A stretch of 18,008 bases of DNA. It comes from an uncultured Lachnospiraceae bacterium. Its GTDB lineage: Bacteria > Bacillota > Clostridia > Lachnospirales > Lachnospiraceae. Both the position numbers and the translations under genes were made by a program. This document shows, in pieces, positions 1 to 8,008 of the stretch; within the stretch, counting starts at the first letter, position 1, and the number at the start of each line of letters is the position of its first letter. Under the pieces are notes generated by a model. The model had not been told where the DNA came from. It was given only the letters and a program-made list of their open reading frames with translations, and did not search any database. Where the stretch lies: contig CAKRNI010000029.1 of assembly GCA_934370915.1 (NCBI GenBank), forward strand, positions 1 to 18,008. Reading direction: 5' to 3'.

Positions 1-891
1 ATACCATACATTGTTGATCAGCTTCCAGTTCGCCACCGGGTAAGTCTTATCCGGGTTGCACCACCACCAGCCGTTGCCGTCGCGGAGCCATGCGCCGTCC
101 GCCGTGTTGGAGGCACCGGTCCCCGTCCTGTCTCCGGAGCCTGAAGCCCCATTTCCATAGTAGTTGGAGGCTGCTGTCCGGTTTGCGTAGATCGCGGATG
201 CACCGTTCCGGTCAACATCCTTCGGCTCAGATTCCCGCCAGCTGCTCTCATCGCTTCCGCGGACGGCTTTTACCCGGAACGTATAGCTTCCTTCTTTTGT
301 AAAGGAACCGCAGAAATTATAATAATTATTTGTCGTTGTGTAAGTGGACCCCACCATATCTCCGTCCCGGTACAGGCGTACCTGATACTTTTTTGCGTAA
401 TCCGTTCCTTCCCAGTACGCAACGCCGCCATAACTGTCATCCCAGGTCAGGTCGTAGGCATCCAGTTCATAATCCTCCTCATCATACTCCGCGTCAAGCT
501 CCGAAATTTCCTGAAGTGTTACATAGACGTATAATTTCGAGGAGATTCTCGTAACGGAAGTCACCCTGTTTTCGTCGTTTCCAAGGTATACATCTGATTT
601 ACTGAGTCCGGTTGAGAATGTATAATCGCTGTCCGCTCCAATGGTGATCTTTACCTTTGGCTTTGTGTCATCATCCCAGTCCCCACTCGGCTCATTCGTG
701 ACGGATACCTCATCCACATAACAGCCGTCATCCGACACCTCAGCTTCCACCTCAAGGTTGTCTGAAGCTGTCAGCACTGCATTGATGTCGATCGTAACCT
801 CCTCGATCTTCTCCGCTGCCATTGCCGGAAATGCCAGCATTGCCGTCATAAGGAATGCTGCGGGTACGAATATCATTTTCTCTTTCTTCAT
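1..891 (-). CDS. Secreted Fn3-like / choline-binding-repeat protein, 3' end cut by window edge
   Basis: Reading the minus strand from ATG at 891 gives 297 codons without a stop up to base 1, so the gene continues outside the window. The start is supported by GGGGAGG six bases upstream. Residues 1-25 form a signal peptide (MKKEK, hydrophobic core, AMA before AEK). Residues 27-140 are an acidic, beta-rich region (many Asp-Asp and Glu). Residues about 140-226 look like a fibronectin-III or similar beta-sandwich (aromatic strands, ending SYTFRVKAVRG). A Gly/Ser/Thr/Asn-rich linker (230-265) leads into the start of a choline-binding-type cell-wall repeat (DGNGWWW, TYPVANWKLINNVWY, from about 266). 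More repeats would be expected downstream. Seen: signal peptide and Trp/Tyr-rich repeat. Inferred: an exported surface protein attached non-covalently to the wall. Function unknown. It is divergent from the secreted glycosidase at 1625. Confidence 0.85.
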   Translation of the reverse strand, partial: MKKEKMIFVPAAFLMTAMLAFPAMAAEKIEEVTIDINAVLTASDNLEVEAEVSDDGCYVDEVSVTNEPSGDWDDDTKPKVKITIGADSDYTFSTGLSKSDVYLGNDENRVTSVTRISSKLYVYVTLQEISELDAEYDEEDYELDAYDLTWDDSYGGVAYWEGTDYAKKYQVRLYRDGDMVGSTYTTTNNYYNFCGSFTKEGSYTFRVKAVRGSDESSWRESEPKDVDRNGASAIYANRTAASNYYGNGASGSGDRTGTGASNTADGAWLRDGNGWWWCNPDKTYPVANWKLINNVWY

Positions 892-987
892 TGTGAACCT
901 CCCCGTCCTTCTTTCATTTGGTAAGAATCCGCCTGTCAGCATATTTCATTCCAGAATTCACACGCAGCCGGATCACATCTTTCTTAT

Positions 988-1016
988 AGTATACCAGACG
1001 TTTAGGACTCATTTAA
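988..1016 (-). promoter_or_regulatory. Promoter for the secreted Fn3/choline-binding protein
   Basis: On the minus strand, TATACT (993-988) is preceded by TGG, an extended -10 motif. A weak -35 TTAAAT (1016-1011) lies 17 bases upstream. Transcription would start near 981, giving a leader of about 90 nt. Confidence 0.5.
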
Positions 1017-1197
1017 GTTTAATTTTCCCGCCAAACTCCGGCAAAATTGCGGCAGGTCTCTGGAAATTCCGCGTCACGGAATTTATTGTCTGTCTCCGCA
1101 GCATTTCAGGCTATATTTAGACACGTCTCTTCATGATTCGTTAAGTAAATTTACTTTCTTTTAATTTTTTACTCACAATTTAGACACATTTTGTCAT

Positions 1198-1203
1198 TAT
1201 AAT
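1198..1203 (+). promoter_or_regulatory. -10 box of a candidate promoter for the structured RNA
   Basis: A perfect TATAAT lies about 8 bases before the first hairpin of the structured RNA. No good -35 is seen at 16-18 bases spacing (ACAATT at 1175-1180 is the best fit). The start would be near 1210, right at the foot of hairpin 1. Confidence 0.4.
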
Positions 1204-1209
1204 ACAAGT

Positions 1210-1379
1210 ACGTTATCCGAAAGGATAACCTGCCTTTGTTTCAAGTGTTACACTTGAACACACAAAGCTTTTTCATACTCATACCTGTCGGAGGCAACTC
1301 TGGCAGGTCCCCCTAAAAAATTGATACTTTCCATACTCCCCTTAGGGACTGCAGGAACGGCTGTGGTTCCTATTTTTTT
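1210..1379 (+). ncRNA. Candidate structured RNA (riboswitch-like leader or small RNA), class unknown
   Basis: Three compact hairpins follow one another. Hairpin 1 is GTTATCC-GAAA-GGATAAC (1212-1229, 7 bp, GNRA loop). Hairpin 2 is CTTTGT..CAAGTG-tta-CACTTG..ACAAAG (1234-1267, with an internal loop). Hairpin 3 spans 1283-1308 and is an 11-bp helix with two G-U pairs and a GCAA loop. CCCTAA near 1311 can pair with TTAGGG near 1333-1338, and an intrinsic terminator closes the unit at 1351-1379. A TATAAT box sits just upstream. The glycosidase gene downstream has its own good promoter at 1505, beyond the terminator, so this could be an independent RNA or a leader controlling read-through. It does not match the sequence cores I know for c-di-GMP, glycine, TPP, SAM, cobalamin or T-box elements. 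Confidence 0.5.
1351..1379 (+). terminator. Intrinsic terminator of the structured RNA
   Basis: AGGAAC (1353-1358) pairs with GTTCCT (1366-1371) around a 7-nt loop and is followed by seven T (1373-1379). It lies about 245 bases before the glycosidase start codon. Confidence 0.75.
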
Positions 1380-1504
1380 GCTCTGCCAGCCTGCCAAGGT
1401 TCTTTTTTTCTATATCCTTGTTTTAACTTTTATTTCCGGACATAATTGTTTCAATTTCAAATTTCGGCATTTTCCCCTTTTCACCCATTTTACGTTCCTT
1501 TTCA

Positions 1505-1533
1505 TTGACTTCTATTCCACCCCACAGTATAGT
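1505..1533 (+). promoter_or_regulatory. Promoter of the secreted glycosidase
   Basis: TTGACT (1505-1510), a 17-base spacer and TATAGT (1528-1533) make a near-consensus vegetative promoter. Transcription would start near 1540, with about 85 nt of leader before the ATG at 1625. Confidence 0.7.
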
Positions 1534-1624
1534 AAATATATGAACATTGCCAACAGTGCGGGGGAATTATTTTCAAGAATCAATGCTCCGCAAAAAATGG
1601 CTCATTCCACAGGGGGGGAATCTT

Positions 1625-2734
1625 ATGAATTCACTGAAGCACATCGCAGCTGCCGCGCTGTCCGCAGCGCTCTGCTTTTCCATGGCTGTTCCGGCCTATG
1701 CCGACCACTATCAGACTCCGAAGTCCATCAAGGGTGTCCTGATCAATGAACACGCCCAGATCCCGGATGTCCTCGAGGTGGGTGCATCTCAGGTCGTCTT
1801 GAACTTTCCGATGTCCTGGGCATTCAGCAGCCAGCTATCTGTCTGCCAAGATCTCTACACAAAGCTTGATCAGGCGGGTATTACCGTGACACTGATCGTA
1901 CTGAACGATTGGGCAGCCGCCGGCAGCAGTCCGTCTCTTCTCCCGGTATCCCAGCCCACAGGCGCAAGCTACTACGCGTTCAACACCTTAAACGACGCAG
2001 GAATCCAGGCCACCAGAGATGCCGCAAAACGCGTCACTGAGGCATTCAGGGACTGCGTTTCCAACTGGGTCATCGGCAATGAGATCAATGACGGTCAGGC
2101 ATGGAACTATATCGGACAGATGGATATCGACACCTACTGCTCCAACTACGCGACCGGTTTCCGCACCTGGTATGACACCATCAAAGGATCCAACAAACTG
2201 GCAAACGTCTATATTCCGTTCGACTTCCGCTGGAACTGCGGACAGGTCGAAGGCTTCAAGTACGGCGCTATGGACATGATCCCGCGTTTAAACAATTATC
2301 TCAGAGACACCGACTACGGCATCGCATGGCACGCATATCCTGAGACCTTCGAGGATCCGGTCTTCTCCGATGACAAATATACACTGGAGAAGGCAGATAC
2401 TTATATCATCAACCTGAAGAATCTTCATATTCTGACCGATTATATGCAGCAGGCCGACATGCTTTCCCCTTCCGGAAAGGTCCGCCATCTGATCCTCTCC
2501 GAGCAGGGATTCACTTCCGATTCCCCGGCCCACGGCGGTCAGTGCCTTGAGCTCCAGGCCCAGTGCATTAAGGAAGCTTATGAGACCGCAAAGGCAAATC
2601 CGTATGTAGAAGCCTTCCTGTTGAACCGTATGAAAGACGAGCAGGGACTTCTGGATGCCCATTACGCGTTCGGTCTCATCGATGTAAACGGAAATAAGAA
2701 GCCGAGCTTCGAGGTTTATAAAAATCTTCAGTAA
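1625..2734 (+). CDS. Secreted glycoside-hydrolase-like protein (DUF5722 type, clan GH-A fold)
   Basis: 369 residues from ATG 1625. This start is chosen over an in-frame ATG at 1547 because it has a G-rich ribosome site (GGGGGGGAA) and opens directly with a signal peptide (residues 1-26, ending VPAYA before DH). The mature part reads like a (beta/alpha)8 barrel: IVLNDW near 91-96, WVIGNEIND (148-156) with the Asn-Glu pair typical of the clan GH-A acid/base (Glu153), GIAWHAYPE (232-240), and LILSEQGF (289-296) with a candidate nucleophile Glu293. Seen: both Glu motifs in the expected order. From family knowledge: this matches DUF5722 proteins, which are glycosidase-like and mostly uncharacterised. 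Inferred: hydrolysis of an unknown exopolysaccharide or glycan outside the cell. No carbohydrate-binding or anchoring domain is visible. It is transcribed alone, with a terminator after it. Confidence 0.85.
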   Translation: MNSLKHIAAAALSAALCFSMAVPAYADHYQTPKSIKGVLINEHAQIPDVLEVGASQVVLNFPMSWAFSSQLSVCQDLYTKLDQAGITVTLIVLNDWAAAGSSPSLLPVSQPTGASYYAFNTLNDAGIQATRDAAKRVTEAFRDCVSNWVIGNEINDGQAWNYIGQMDIDTYCSNYATGFRTWYDTIKGSNKLANVYIPFDFRWNCGQVEGFKYGAMDMIPRLNNYLRDTDYGIAWHAYPETFEDPVFSDDKYTLEKADTYIINLKNLHILTDYMQQADMLSPSGKVRHLILSEQGFTSDSPAHGGQCLELQAQCIKEAYETAKANPYVEAFLLNRMKDEQGLLDAHYAFGLIDVNGNKKPSFEVYKNLQ

Positions 2735-2810
2735 TTTTTTTCCCAATGCTTAACCGTCCGTGTTAAGGATACAGCAGACAGCCAGATACTTTTACAATAA
2801 ATTAATTGGC

Positions 2811-2847
2811 AAAACAGCCGTCCCGGTCATATCCAGGCGGCTGTTTT
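2811..2847 (+). terminator. Terminator after the glycosidase gene
   Basis: AAAACAGCCG (2811-2820) and CGGCTGTTTT (2838-2847) form a perfect 10-bp stem with a 17-nt loop, 76 bases after the stop codon. The T-run is only the end of the stem, so it may be symmetric or of moderate strength. Confidence 0.7.
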
Positions 2848-2889
2848 CACATCTGTTTACTTTTTCCATGCCCGTTCTCCCGTTGCACC

Positions 2890-2918
2890 TTGTTATTTTC
2901 CCGTTCCTGTCGTATGAT
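2890..2918 (+). promoter_or_regulatory. Promoter of the CmpB-like membrane protein
   Basis: TTGTTA (2890-2895), 17-base spacer, TATGAT (2913-2918). The start would be near 2925, giving a leader of about 28 nt that contains the GAGAGGAGA ribosome site. Confidence 0.55.
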
Positions 2919-2953
2919 ATGGATAATCTGAATTTACAACCGAGAGGAGATCT

Positions 2954-4048
2954 ATGTACACTTACACCTGGTATCAATGGCTTACGTTTTTTTATCTGTA
3001 CTGTTTCTTTGGATGGATCTTCGAGTCCACCTATGTTTCCTTAAAACAGAAGCACTTCGTGAACCGCGGTTTCCTGCGGCTGCCGATGCTGCCGTTATAC
3101 GGGAGCGGCGCGGTGATGATGCTGTGGGTATCGATCCCGTTTCAGGACAGTCTGATCCTCACCTACATTTCCGGTGTTATCGGAGCCACGGCTCTGGAGT
3201 ACGTGACCGGATATGTGATGGAGCGTCTTTTCAAAGTCCGCTACTGGGATTACAGCAACCAGCCCTTTAATGTCCACGGATATATCTGTCTCAGCTCCTC
3301 CATCGCCTGGGGTTTTTTGACGATCTTTATGACGCACCTGATCCACAAGCCCATTGAGCGGGCGGTCCTCGCGATGCCGCTCTACTGGGATCTGTTTTTT
3401 GTGTTTTTTGTGACTGTGCTCTTTGTTTACGATTCCATCGTCTGCACAAAGGAAGCGCTTGCCTTCGGAAAGTCCCTGGAAGCTATGCAGAAGCTCCGGG
3501 CAGAACTTGACAATCTTCAGGTCCAGCGCGCGCTTCTCAAGATGAATACCGAAGACCGCTTACAGGCCGCCAAAGAAGAACTGCTGGATCAGATCGAGGC
3601 AAAGAGAGTTCAGGCTGCCGCTCTCACCGGAATGAGTATGGAAGAATTCCGGGAAAAAGCTGGTACAAAGTTCAAATCCATCAAGGAGAAACCGGCTGCC
3701 GGTATGTCCCTGCTTCAGGAAAAAGCTGGAGCTGCCGCAGGTTCCATCCGCGATCTTTCCAATGTCAGTCTTGAGGAATTAAGGGCAAAGGCCGGAGGAA
3801 AGCTCGACAGTCTGAAGGACCTTACCGGAATCCATCTGGAAGCGCTCCGCGGGAAATCTGCGGAACAGCTTGCCGAAATGTTAAAGGAACGGGAATCCCG
3901 CCTCGCTGCACTCCGAAAGGAACGCCGCCGCTTCCGCAAAGAAAGGATCCGTTCCAACCCGACCGCTGTTTCCCCGAAGTATGCGCGGGAATTTGAAGAA
4001 TTGAAAAAGTACTTCGAAGACGAAGGAAGAAATGCAACGCCGCAGTAG
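2954..4048 (+). CDS. CmpB / 'putative ABC transporter permease' family membrane protein with coiled-coil tail
   Basis: 364 residues; the ATG follows GAGAGGAGATCT. Residues 1-165 hold about five hydrophobic helices (roughly 8-25, 47-65, 67-87, 115-135, 144-164) with motifs of the clostridial 'putative ABC transporter permease' family (CFFGWIFEST near the N-terminus, VNRGFLRLP, LPLYGSGA, LEYVTGY, WDYSNQPFNVHGYICL). Despite that database name, no ATPase partner is next to it and transport is unproven. Residues about 170-364 are charged, Ala/Lys/Glu-rich and helical. They contain a degenerate repeat with consensus S-x-E-E-x-R-x-K-A-G-x-K-x-x-S-x-K, starting at residues 227, 251, 271 and 293, and end in a very basic stretch (RKERRRFRKERIR) plus a short acidic end. 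Inferred: a membrane-anchored protein with an extended cytoplasmic coiled coil. It appears monocistronic, and its terminator is shared with yajC. Confidence 0.8.
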   Translation: MYTYTWYQWLTFFYLYCFFGWIFESTYVSLKQKHFVNRGFLRLPMLPLYGSGAVMMLWVSIPFQDSLILTYISGVIGATALEYVTGYVMERLFKVRYWDYSNQPFNVHGYICLSSSIAWGFLTIFMTHLIHKPIERAVLAMPLYWDLFFVFFVTVLFVYDSIVCTKEALAFGKSLEAMQKLRAELDNLQVQRALLKMNTEDRLQAAKEELLDQIEAKRVQAAALTGMSMEEFREKAGTKFKSIKEKPAAGMSLLQEKAGAAAGSIRDLSNVSLEELRAKAGGKLDSLKDLTGIHLEALRGKSAEQLAEMLKERESRLAALRKERRRFRKERIRSNPTAVSPKYAREFEELKKYFEDEGRNATPQ

Positions 4049-4074
4049 AAATTGAAAGCTTCTTCCCGACATAC

Positions 4075-4121
4075 AAAAAAGAGGTTCATCTCCCCATAAG
4101 TGGAAATGAACCTCTTTCTTT
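4075..4121. terminator. Bidirectional terminator between the CmpB-like gene and yajC
   Basis: AAAGAGGTTCAT (4078-4089) and ATGAACCTCTTT (4106-4117) form a 12-bp stem with a 16-nt loop. A T-rich run follows on the plus strand, and six A precede it (T-run on the minus strand), so it can end both convergent transcripts. Confidence 0.85.
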
Positions 4122-4136
4122 TCTGTTTTTCAGGTC

Positions 4137-4415
4137 TTACGCCTCCGGTTTTTCAACCTGAACGATCGCCTGTTTCTGCATCGGGATACGGCAGTTCTTA
4201 TTGTTGCCAAACTCAACGATAACGGTATCGTCTGTCATATCAATGATCACTCCGTAGAATCCGCTGGATGTCAGCACGCTGTCACCGACTGCGATGCTTG
4301 CCATCAGTTCCTGCATTTTTTTCTTTTCCTTCTGCTGCGGTCTGATCGCAATGAAGTACATGAAAGCAAAGATTAAAACAATATATCCAATCCAAAATGC
4401 CGGGCTGTTAGTCAT
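4137..4415 (-). CDS. yajC: Preprotein translocase subunit YajC
   Basis: 92 residues, usual length for YajC. One transmembrane helix (about 8-24, AFWIGYIVLIFAFMYFIAI) is followed by the family signature RPQQKEKKKMQ (25-35), and a small beta-barrel-like domain starting VGDSVLTSSGFYG (43-55). The ATG at 4415 has AAGGAGG about 9 bases upstream. YajC associates with SecDF at the Sec translocon. Here it is the last gene of scfA-scfB-secDF-tgt-yajC, 20 bases after the tgt stop, so it shares that transcript. This protein-export context is consistent with its role. Confidence 0.95.
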   Translation of the reverse strand: MTNSPAFWIGYIVLIFAFMYFIAIRPQQKEKKKMQELMASIAVGDSVLTSSGFYGVIIDMTDDTVIVEFGNNKNCRIPMQKQAIVQVEKPEA

Positions 4416-4435
4416 ATCCGTTGCACCTCCTTTTC

Positions 4436-5581
4436 TTATACCTTGTCTTTATAGTTCCCTGTCACGCCCTCCAACTTCTTCTCTTTGTACTCGGCGTAGC
4501 AGTGGTTCTCGATAGCTTCCCTGATCTCCGTCATCATCGTGTTGTAGAAGTAAAGATTGTGGAGCACGCATAAGCGCATTCCGAGCATCTCTTTTGCCTT
4601 CAGAAGATGGCGGATATAGGCCCTGCTGTATGAGCGGCAGGCCGGACACTGGCATCCCTCTTCGATGGGGCGCATATCCTTTGAAAACTGCTCATTAAAC
4701 AGGTTGATCTTTCCGTGGTTTGTATATACATGACCATGACGGCCATTTCTTGTCGGGTAAACGCAGTCGAAGAAATCGACGCCGCGGTCCACCGCCTCAA
4801 GGATGTTCGCCGGGGTTCCGACCCCCATCAGGTAAGTCGGTTTCTCTTCCGGGAGATGCGGAACCACCGCATCGAGGATGCGGTACATCTCCTCGTGGCT
4901 CTCACCGACCGCAAGTCCGCCGACCGCGTAGCCATCGCAGTTCATCTTCGAGATCGTATCCGCATGCGCGATCCGGATATCCTCGAAGGTTCCGCCCTGA
5001 TTGATGCCGAACAGAAGCTGTTCCTTATTGACGGTATCCGGCAGGGAGTTTAATCTCGCCATCTCCGCCTGACATCTCGCCAGCCATCTTGTAGTTCTCG
5101 CAACAGAATTCTCCATGTATTCTCTGGTACACGGATGCGGAGCGCACTCATCGAATGCCATCGCAATCGTGGACCCAAGGTTTGACTGGATCTGCATGCT
5201 CTCCTCCGGTCCCATGAAGATCTTATGACCATCGATATGGGAGTTGAAGTAGACGCCCTCTTCCTTGATCTTTCTGAGTCCGGCGAGGGAAAATACCTGA
5301 AATCCGCCGGAATCGGTGAGGATCGGACGGTCCCAGTTCATAAACCTGTGGAGGCCGCCGAGCTCTTTGATCAGCTTGTCGCCGGTCCGGACATGAAGAT
5401 GGTAGGTGTTGGAAAGCTCCACCTGTGTCCCGATCCCGCGAAGGTCATCGGTGGACACAGCGCCCTTGATCGCGGCGACAGTTCCTACATTCATGAATAC
5501 CGGCGTGTGGATCGTGCCGTGGACTGTCTCTACGTCAGCCCGCTTGGCACGTCCGTCTTTTGCCAGAATCTTATATTTCAT
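4436..5581 (-). CDS. tgt: tRNA-guanine(34) transglycosylase (queuine tRNA-ribosyltransferase)
   Basis: 381 residues, normal for bacterial Tgt. It swaps guanine-34 of GUN-anticodon tRNAs for the queuosine precursor preQ1. Visible: TDSGGFQVFSL (89-99) with the conserved Asp90; GINQGG (192-197); GYAVGGLAVGE (217-227) of the base-binding pocket; and MGVGTP followed by FFDCVYPTRNGRHG (270-283) carrying the nucleophile Asp272. The zinc site CxCxxC (Cys310, 312, 315) and His341 (LHNLYFYN) is complete, so the enzyme should be active. The ribosome site before ATG 5581 is weak (AAGG or AGAGAA). secDF ends 46 bases upstream and yajC begins 20 bases downstream; the tgt-yajC-secDF neighbourhood is ancient and common in bacteria. 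Confidence 0.97.
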   Translation of the reverse strand: MKYKILAKDGRAKRADVETVHGTIHTPVFMNVGTVAAIKGAVSTDDLRGIGTQVELSNTYHLHVRTGDKLIKELGGLHRFMNWDRPILTDSGGFQVFSLAGLRKIKEEGVYFNSHIDGHKIFMGPEESMQIQSNLGSTIAMAFDECAPHPCTREYMENSVARTTRWLARCQAEMARLNSLPDTVNKEQLLFGINQGGTFEDIRIAHADTISKMNCDGYAVGGLAVGESHEEMYRILDAVVPHLPEEKPTYLMGVGTPANILEAVDRGVDFFDCVYPTRNGRHGHVYTNHGKINLFNEQFSKDMRPIEEGCQCPACRSYSRAYIRHLLKAKEMLGMRLCVLHNLYFYNTMMTEIREAIENHCYAEYKEKKLEGVTGNYKDKV

Positions 5582-5627
5582 ATTTCTCTTGCCTTATGAT
5601 TGTTCCCGAAGCAACGTGTTTCCACGA

Positions 5628-7868
5628 TTACTTGCCGGATTTCTTTGCTTCCTTTGCCGCCTTCTCAGCGTCCTTCTTTGCCTGTTTTTCAACCGCATCC
5701 TTCTTCTGCTTCTTTGTAGTCATAACATACCACATAGCGCCTGTCAGGCATACAGAAGAGTAGGTACCACAGATGATACCTGCCATTAACGGGAGCGCGA
5801 ACTCACGAATGGAGGATACGCCCATGATGAACAGGACAAATACCATGACAAAGGTTGTCAGGGATGTATTGATGCTTCGCGTGAAGGTCTGGGTGATACT
5901 TGTATTTACGATATCAACGGTGGACGCCTTCGGTCCCATGAGCTTGATGTTCTCACGGATACGGTCGAAGATAACGATCGTCGCGTTGATGGAGTATCCG
6001 ACGATGGTAAGCAGGCAGGCGATCGCTGTGGAACCAACGGACCACTTTGCGAGGGCGTAGCATGCAACTACAACCAATACGTCATGGACAAGGGCTAAAA
6101 CAGCACTTGCGGCAAAGCGGATATCCTTGAATCGTACCCAGATATAGAGAAGCATAAATACGGTAGCGATCGCTGTAGCCATAACCGCGTCGCGCTTCAT
6201 CTCAGCACTTACCGCACCGGAGATGCTCTCTGCGGTGATCTTGGACTCATCAACGCCGAAGTTCTCAACAAGTGCCTCGTCCAATGCCTGACGTTCTTCC
6301 ACGCTTAAGGTTCTTGTCTTGATGATCACCTCGTTTGTTCCGGCAACCTTCTGTGTCTGCGTATCCGCACTGTTTGTGATGGATTCGACTACCGGAACGA
6401 CCTCGCTTGAGATTCTCTCCAGAGACATGTCCTCATTGAAGGTTACGCTTGTGGAGGTACCGCCCTGGAAGTCAAGGGAGTAATTGAACGCATTTCCGAT
6501 GGAGGACTTGTTCATTACCATTCCCGCAACACCTGCGAGGATCATGACAGCTGAGATGATAAAGCAGATGTTTCTCTTTCCGAGGAAGTTGATCGCCTTC
6601 TTCTCTTTTCTGATGCCGTAGAACTTCTGATCCTGGAATCCAAGGTCATACAGGGTGTTCAGTGTGAACTTTGTAACGAAAAGTGCTGTGAACATGGAAA
6701 GAACGATACCAAGGGCAAGTGTTGTAGCGAAGCCCTTAACTGTACCGGAGCCTCTCCAGTAAAGAACAGCTGCTGCGATCAGTGTTGTCACGTTACCGTC
6801 AACGATAGCGGATAACGCTTTCGCAAAACCTGTCTTGATCGCGGAATGAACTGTCTTTCCGAGACCGATCTCCTCCTTGATACGGGTGAAGATGATGACG
6901 TTCGCATCAACTGCCATACCGATGGAAAGGATAATACCGGCAATACCCGGAAGTGTTAATGTAACCTCAAAGGCCGCGAGCAGGATCAGCATCAGTGCCA
7001 CATAGAGGCAGAGTGCAAGGGATGCCGCAAGACCCGGGATGAGGTAAACTGCGATCATGAATACGCATACGATTCCGAAACCGATCGCACCGGCCTTTAA
7101 GCTTGTCGTGATGGCTTCCTGACCGAGTTTCGCGCCTACCACGTTGGAACGGAGCTCCTCCAGTTCCAGGGAAAGGGAACCGATACGGATCGTGGAAGCA
7201 AGATTCTCAGCCTCTTCATAGGAAGTCATTCCGGAGATGGATGCCTGTCCGCCTGTAATCGCCTGCTGCACAGTCGGGTTGGAGTACATCACGTTATCGT
7301 AAACGATCGCGATCTTCTTGCCGACGTTCGCTGCAGTCACATCTGCGAATTTCTTAGTACCTTCGTCCGTAAATGTAAGCGCTACTTCATAGTTATTGTT
7401 TCCTGTCTGCTGGTCTTTATAGATTACAGCTTTCGCAGAAGCTACATCGGTTCCTTCCAGTACAACGTTCCAGTTCTCATCATAGAACTGTAAGGATCCC
7501 GGCTTACCGAGCTCTTCCAGGATCTTGTTCGCGTCTGTGACACCCGGAATATCAACATTGATACGGTTTCCGCCTTCCTGATAAACCTCTGCCTCAGAGC
7601 TGTAGTTCTGTACTCTCTGCTGCAGCTTGTACTGGGTATCGGACATATCCTCGGCGCTCGGATTTTCTTCCTTCGCCTGGTAGGTAATGCTGACGCCGCC
7701 CGCCAGATCCAGACCGAGCTTGATTCCGCCATTCTGGGAAGTTACTCCGTTCTCATCGGTGACCAGCTTACTCTTCTGAAGAGTATCATAGCCGAAAAAT
7801 CCGAAGATACCGAGTACAACGAGCAGTCCCAGGAGGCCGAGCAGTCCCTTTCCTTTGTTGCTCTTCAT
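5628..7868 (-). CDS. secDF: Fused protein-export membrane protein SecDF
   Basis: 746 residues; SecD and SecF are joined in one chain. The fusion uses the proton gradient to help pull proteins through SecYEG. The SecD half begins with one helix (9-27), has LGLDLAGG (51-58), a large extracellular P1 region to about 255, then five helices with GMAVDANVIIFTRIKEE (317-333, Asp321). The SecF half starts near 418 with its own first helix (433-452), DFQGGTSTSV (466-475) and the final helices, including GYSINATIVIFDRIREN (624-640) and Arg664. Ala629 sits where many SecF proteins have Asp (NDT). The C-terminus is a Lys/Ala-rich tail (716-746). ATG 7868 has AAGGAG eight bases upstream. It lies 140 bases after scfB in the SCIFF-Sec operon. 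Confidence 0.96.
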   Translation of the reverse strand: MKSNKGKGLLGLLGLLVVLGIFGFFGYDTLQKSKLVTDENGVTSQNGGIKLGLDLAGGVSITYQAKEENPSAEDMSDTQYKLQQRVQNYSSEAEVYQEGGNRINVDIPGVTDANKILEELGKPGSLQFYDENWNVVLEGTDVASAKAVIYKDQQTGNNNYEVALTFTDEGTKKFADVTAANVGKKIAIVYDNVMYSNPTVQQAITGGQASISGMTSYEEAENLASTIRIGSLSLELEELRSNVVGAKLGQEAITTSLKAGAIGFGIVCVFMIAVYLIPGLAASLALCLYVALMLILLAAFEVTLTLPGIAGIILSIGMAVDANVIIFTRIKEEIGLGKTVHSAIKTGFAKALSAIVDGNVTTLIAAAVLYWRGSGTVKGFATTLALGIVLSMFTALFVTKFTLNTLYDLGFQDQKFYGIRKEKKAINFLGKRNICFIISAVMILAGVAGMVMNKSSIGNAFNYSLDFQGGTSTSVTFNEDMSLERISSEVVPVVESITNSADTQTQKVAGTNEVIIKTRTLSVEERQALDEALVENFGVDESKITAESISGAVSAEMKRDAVMATAIATVFMLLYIWVRFKDIRFAASAVLALVHDVLVVVACYALAKWSVGSTAIACLLTIVGYSINATIVIFDRIRENIKLMGPKASTVDIVNTSITQTFTRSINTSLTTFVMVFVLFIMGVSSIREFALPLMAGIICGTYSSVCLTGAMWYVMTTKKQKKDAVEKQAKKDAEKAAKEAKKSGK

Positions 7869-8008
7869 GATAAAATCTCCTTCTTGATATGATTTCGAGG
7901 TTCAAAAGGCTTTTTGTCCCTCTTGATTCCGGAGTCTGCCGTAATCACCGCCTCCGTCATCCTTACAATAACAGTCCGGGCTTTCTGCCCCTGACCGCTA
8001 TGATCGAT

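Noticed and set aside
1210..1310. Possible c-di-GMP-I (GEMM) riboswitch, suggested by a GAAA-capped hairpin followed by ACACAAAGC
   Set aside because: The conserved flanks (GGCAAACC before, GACGCAAAGCC after the hairpin) are absent and the last helix does not match; kept only as an unassigned structured RNA.
1321..1749. Open frame of 142 codons on the plus strand before the glycosidase
   Set aside because: Runs over a terminator and promoter, low-complexity T-rich translation, then overlaps the signal-peptide gene in another frame.
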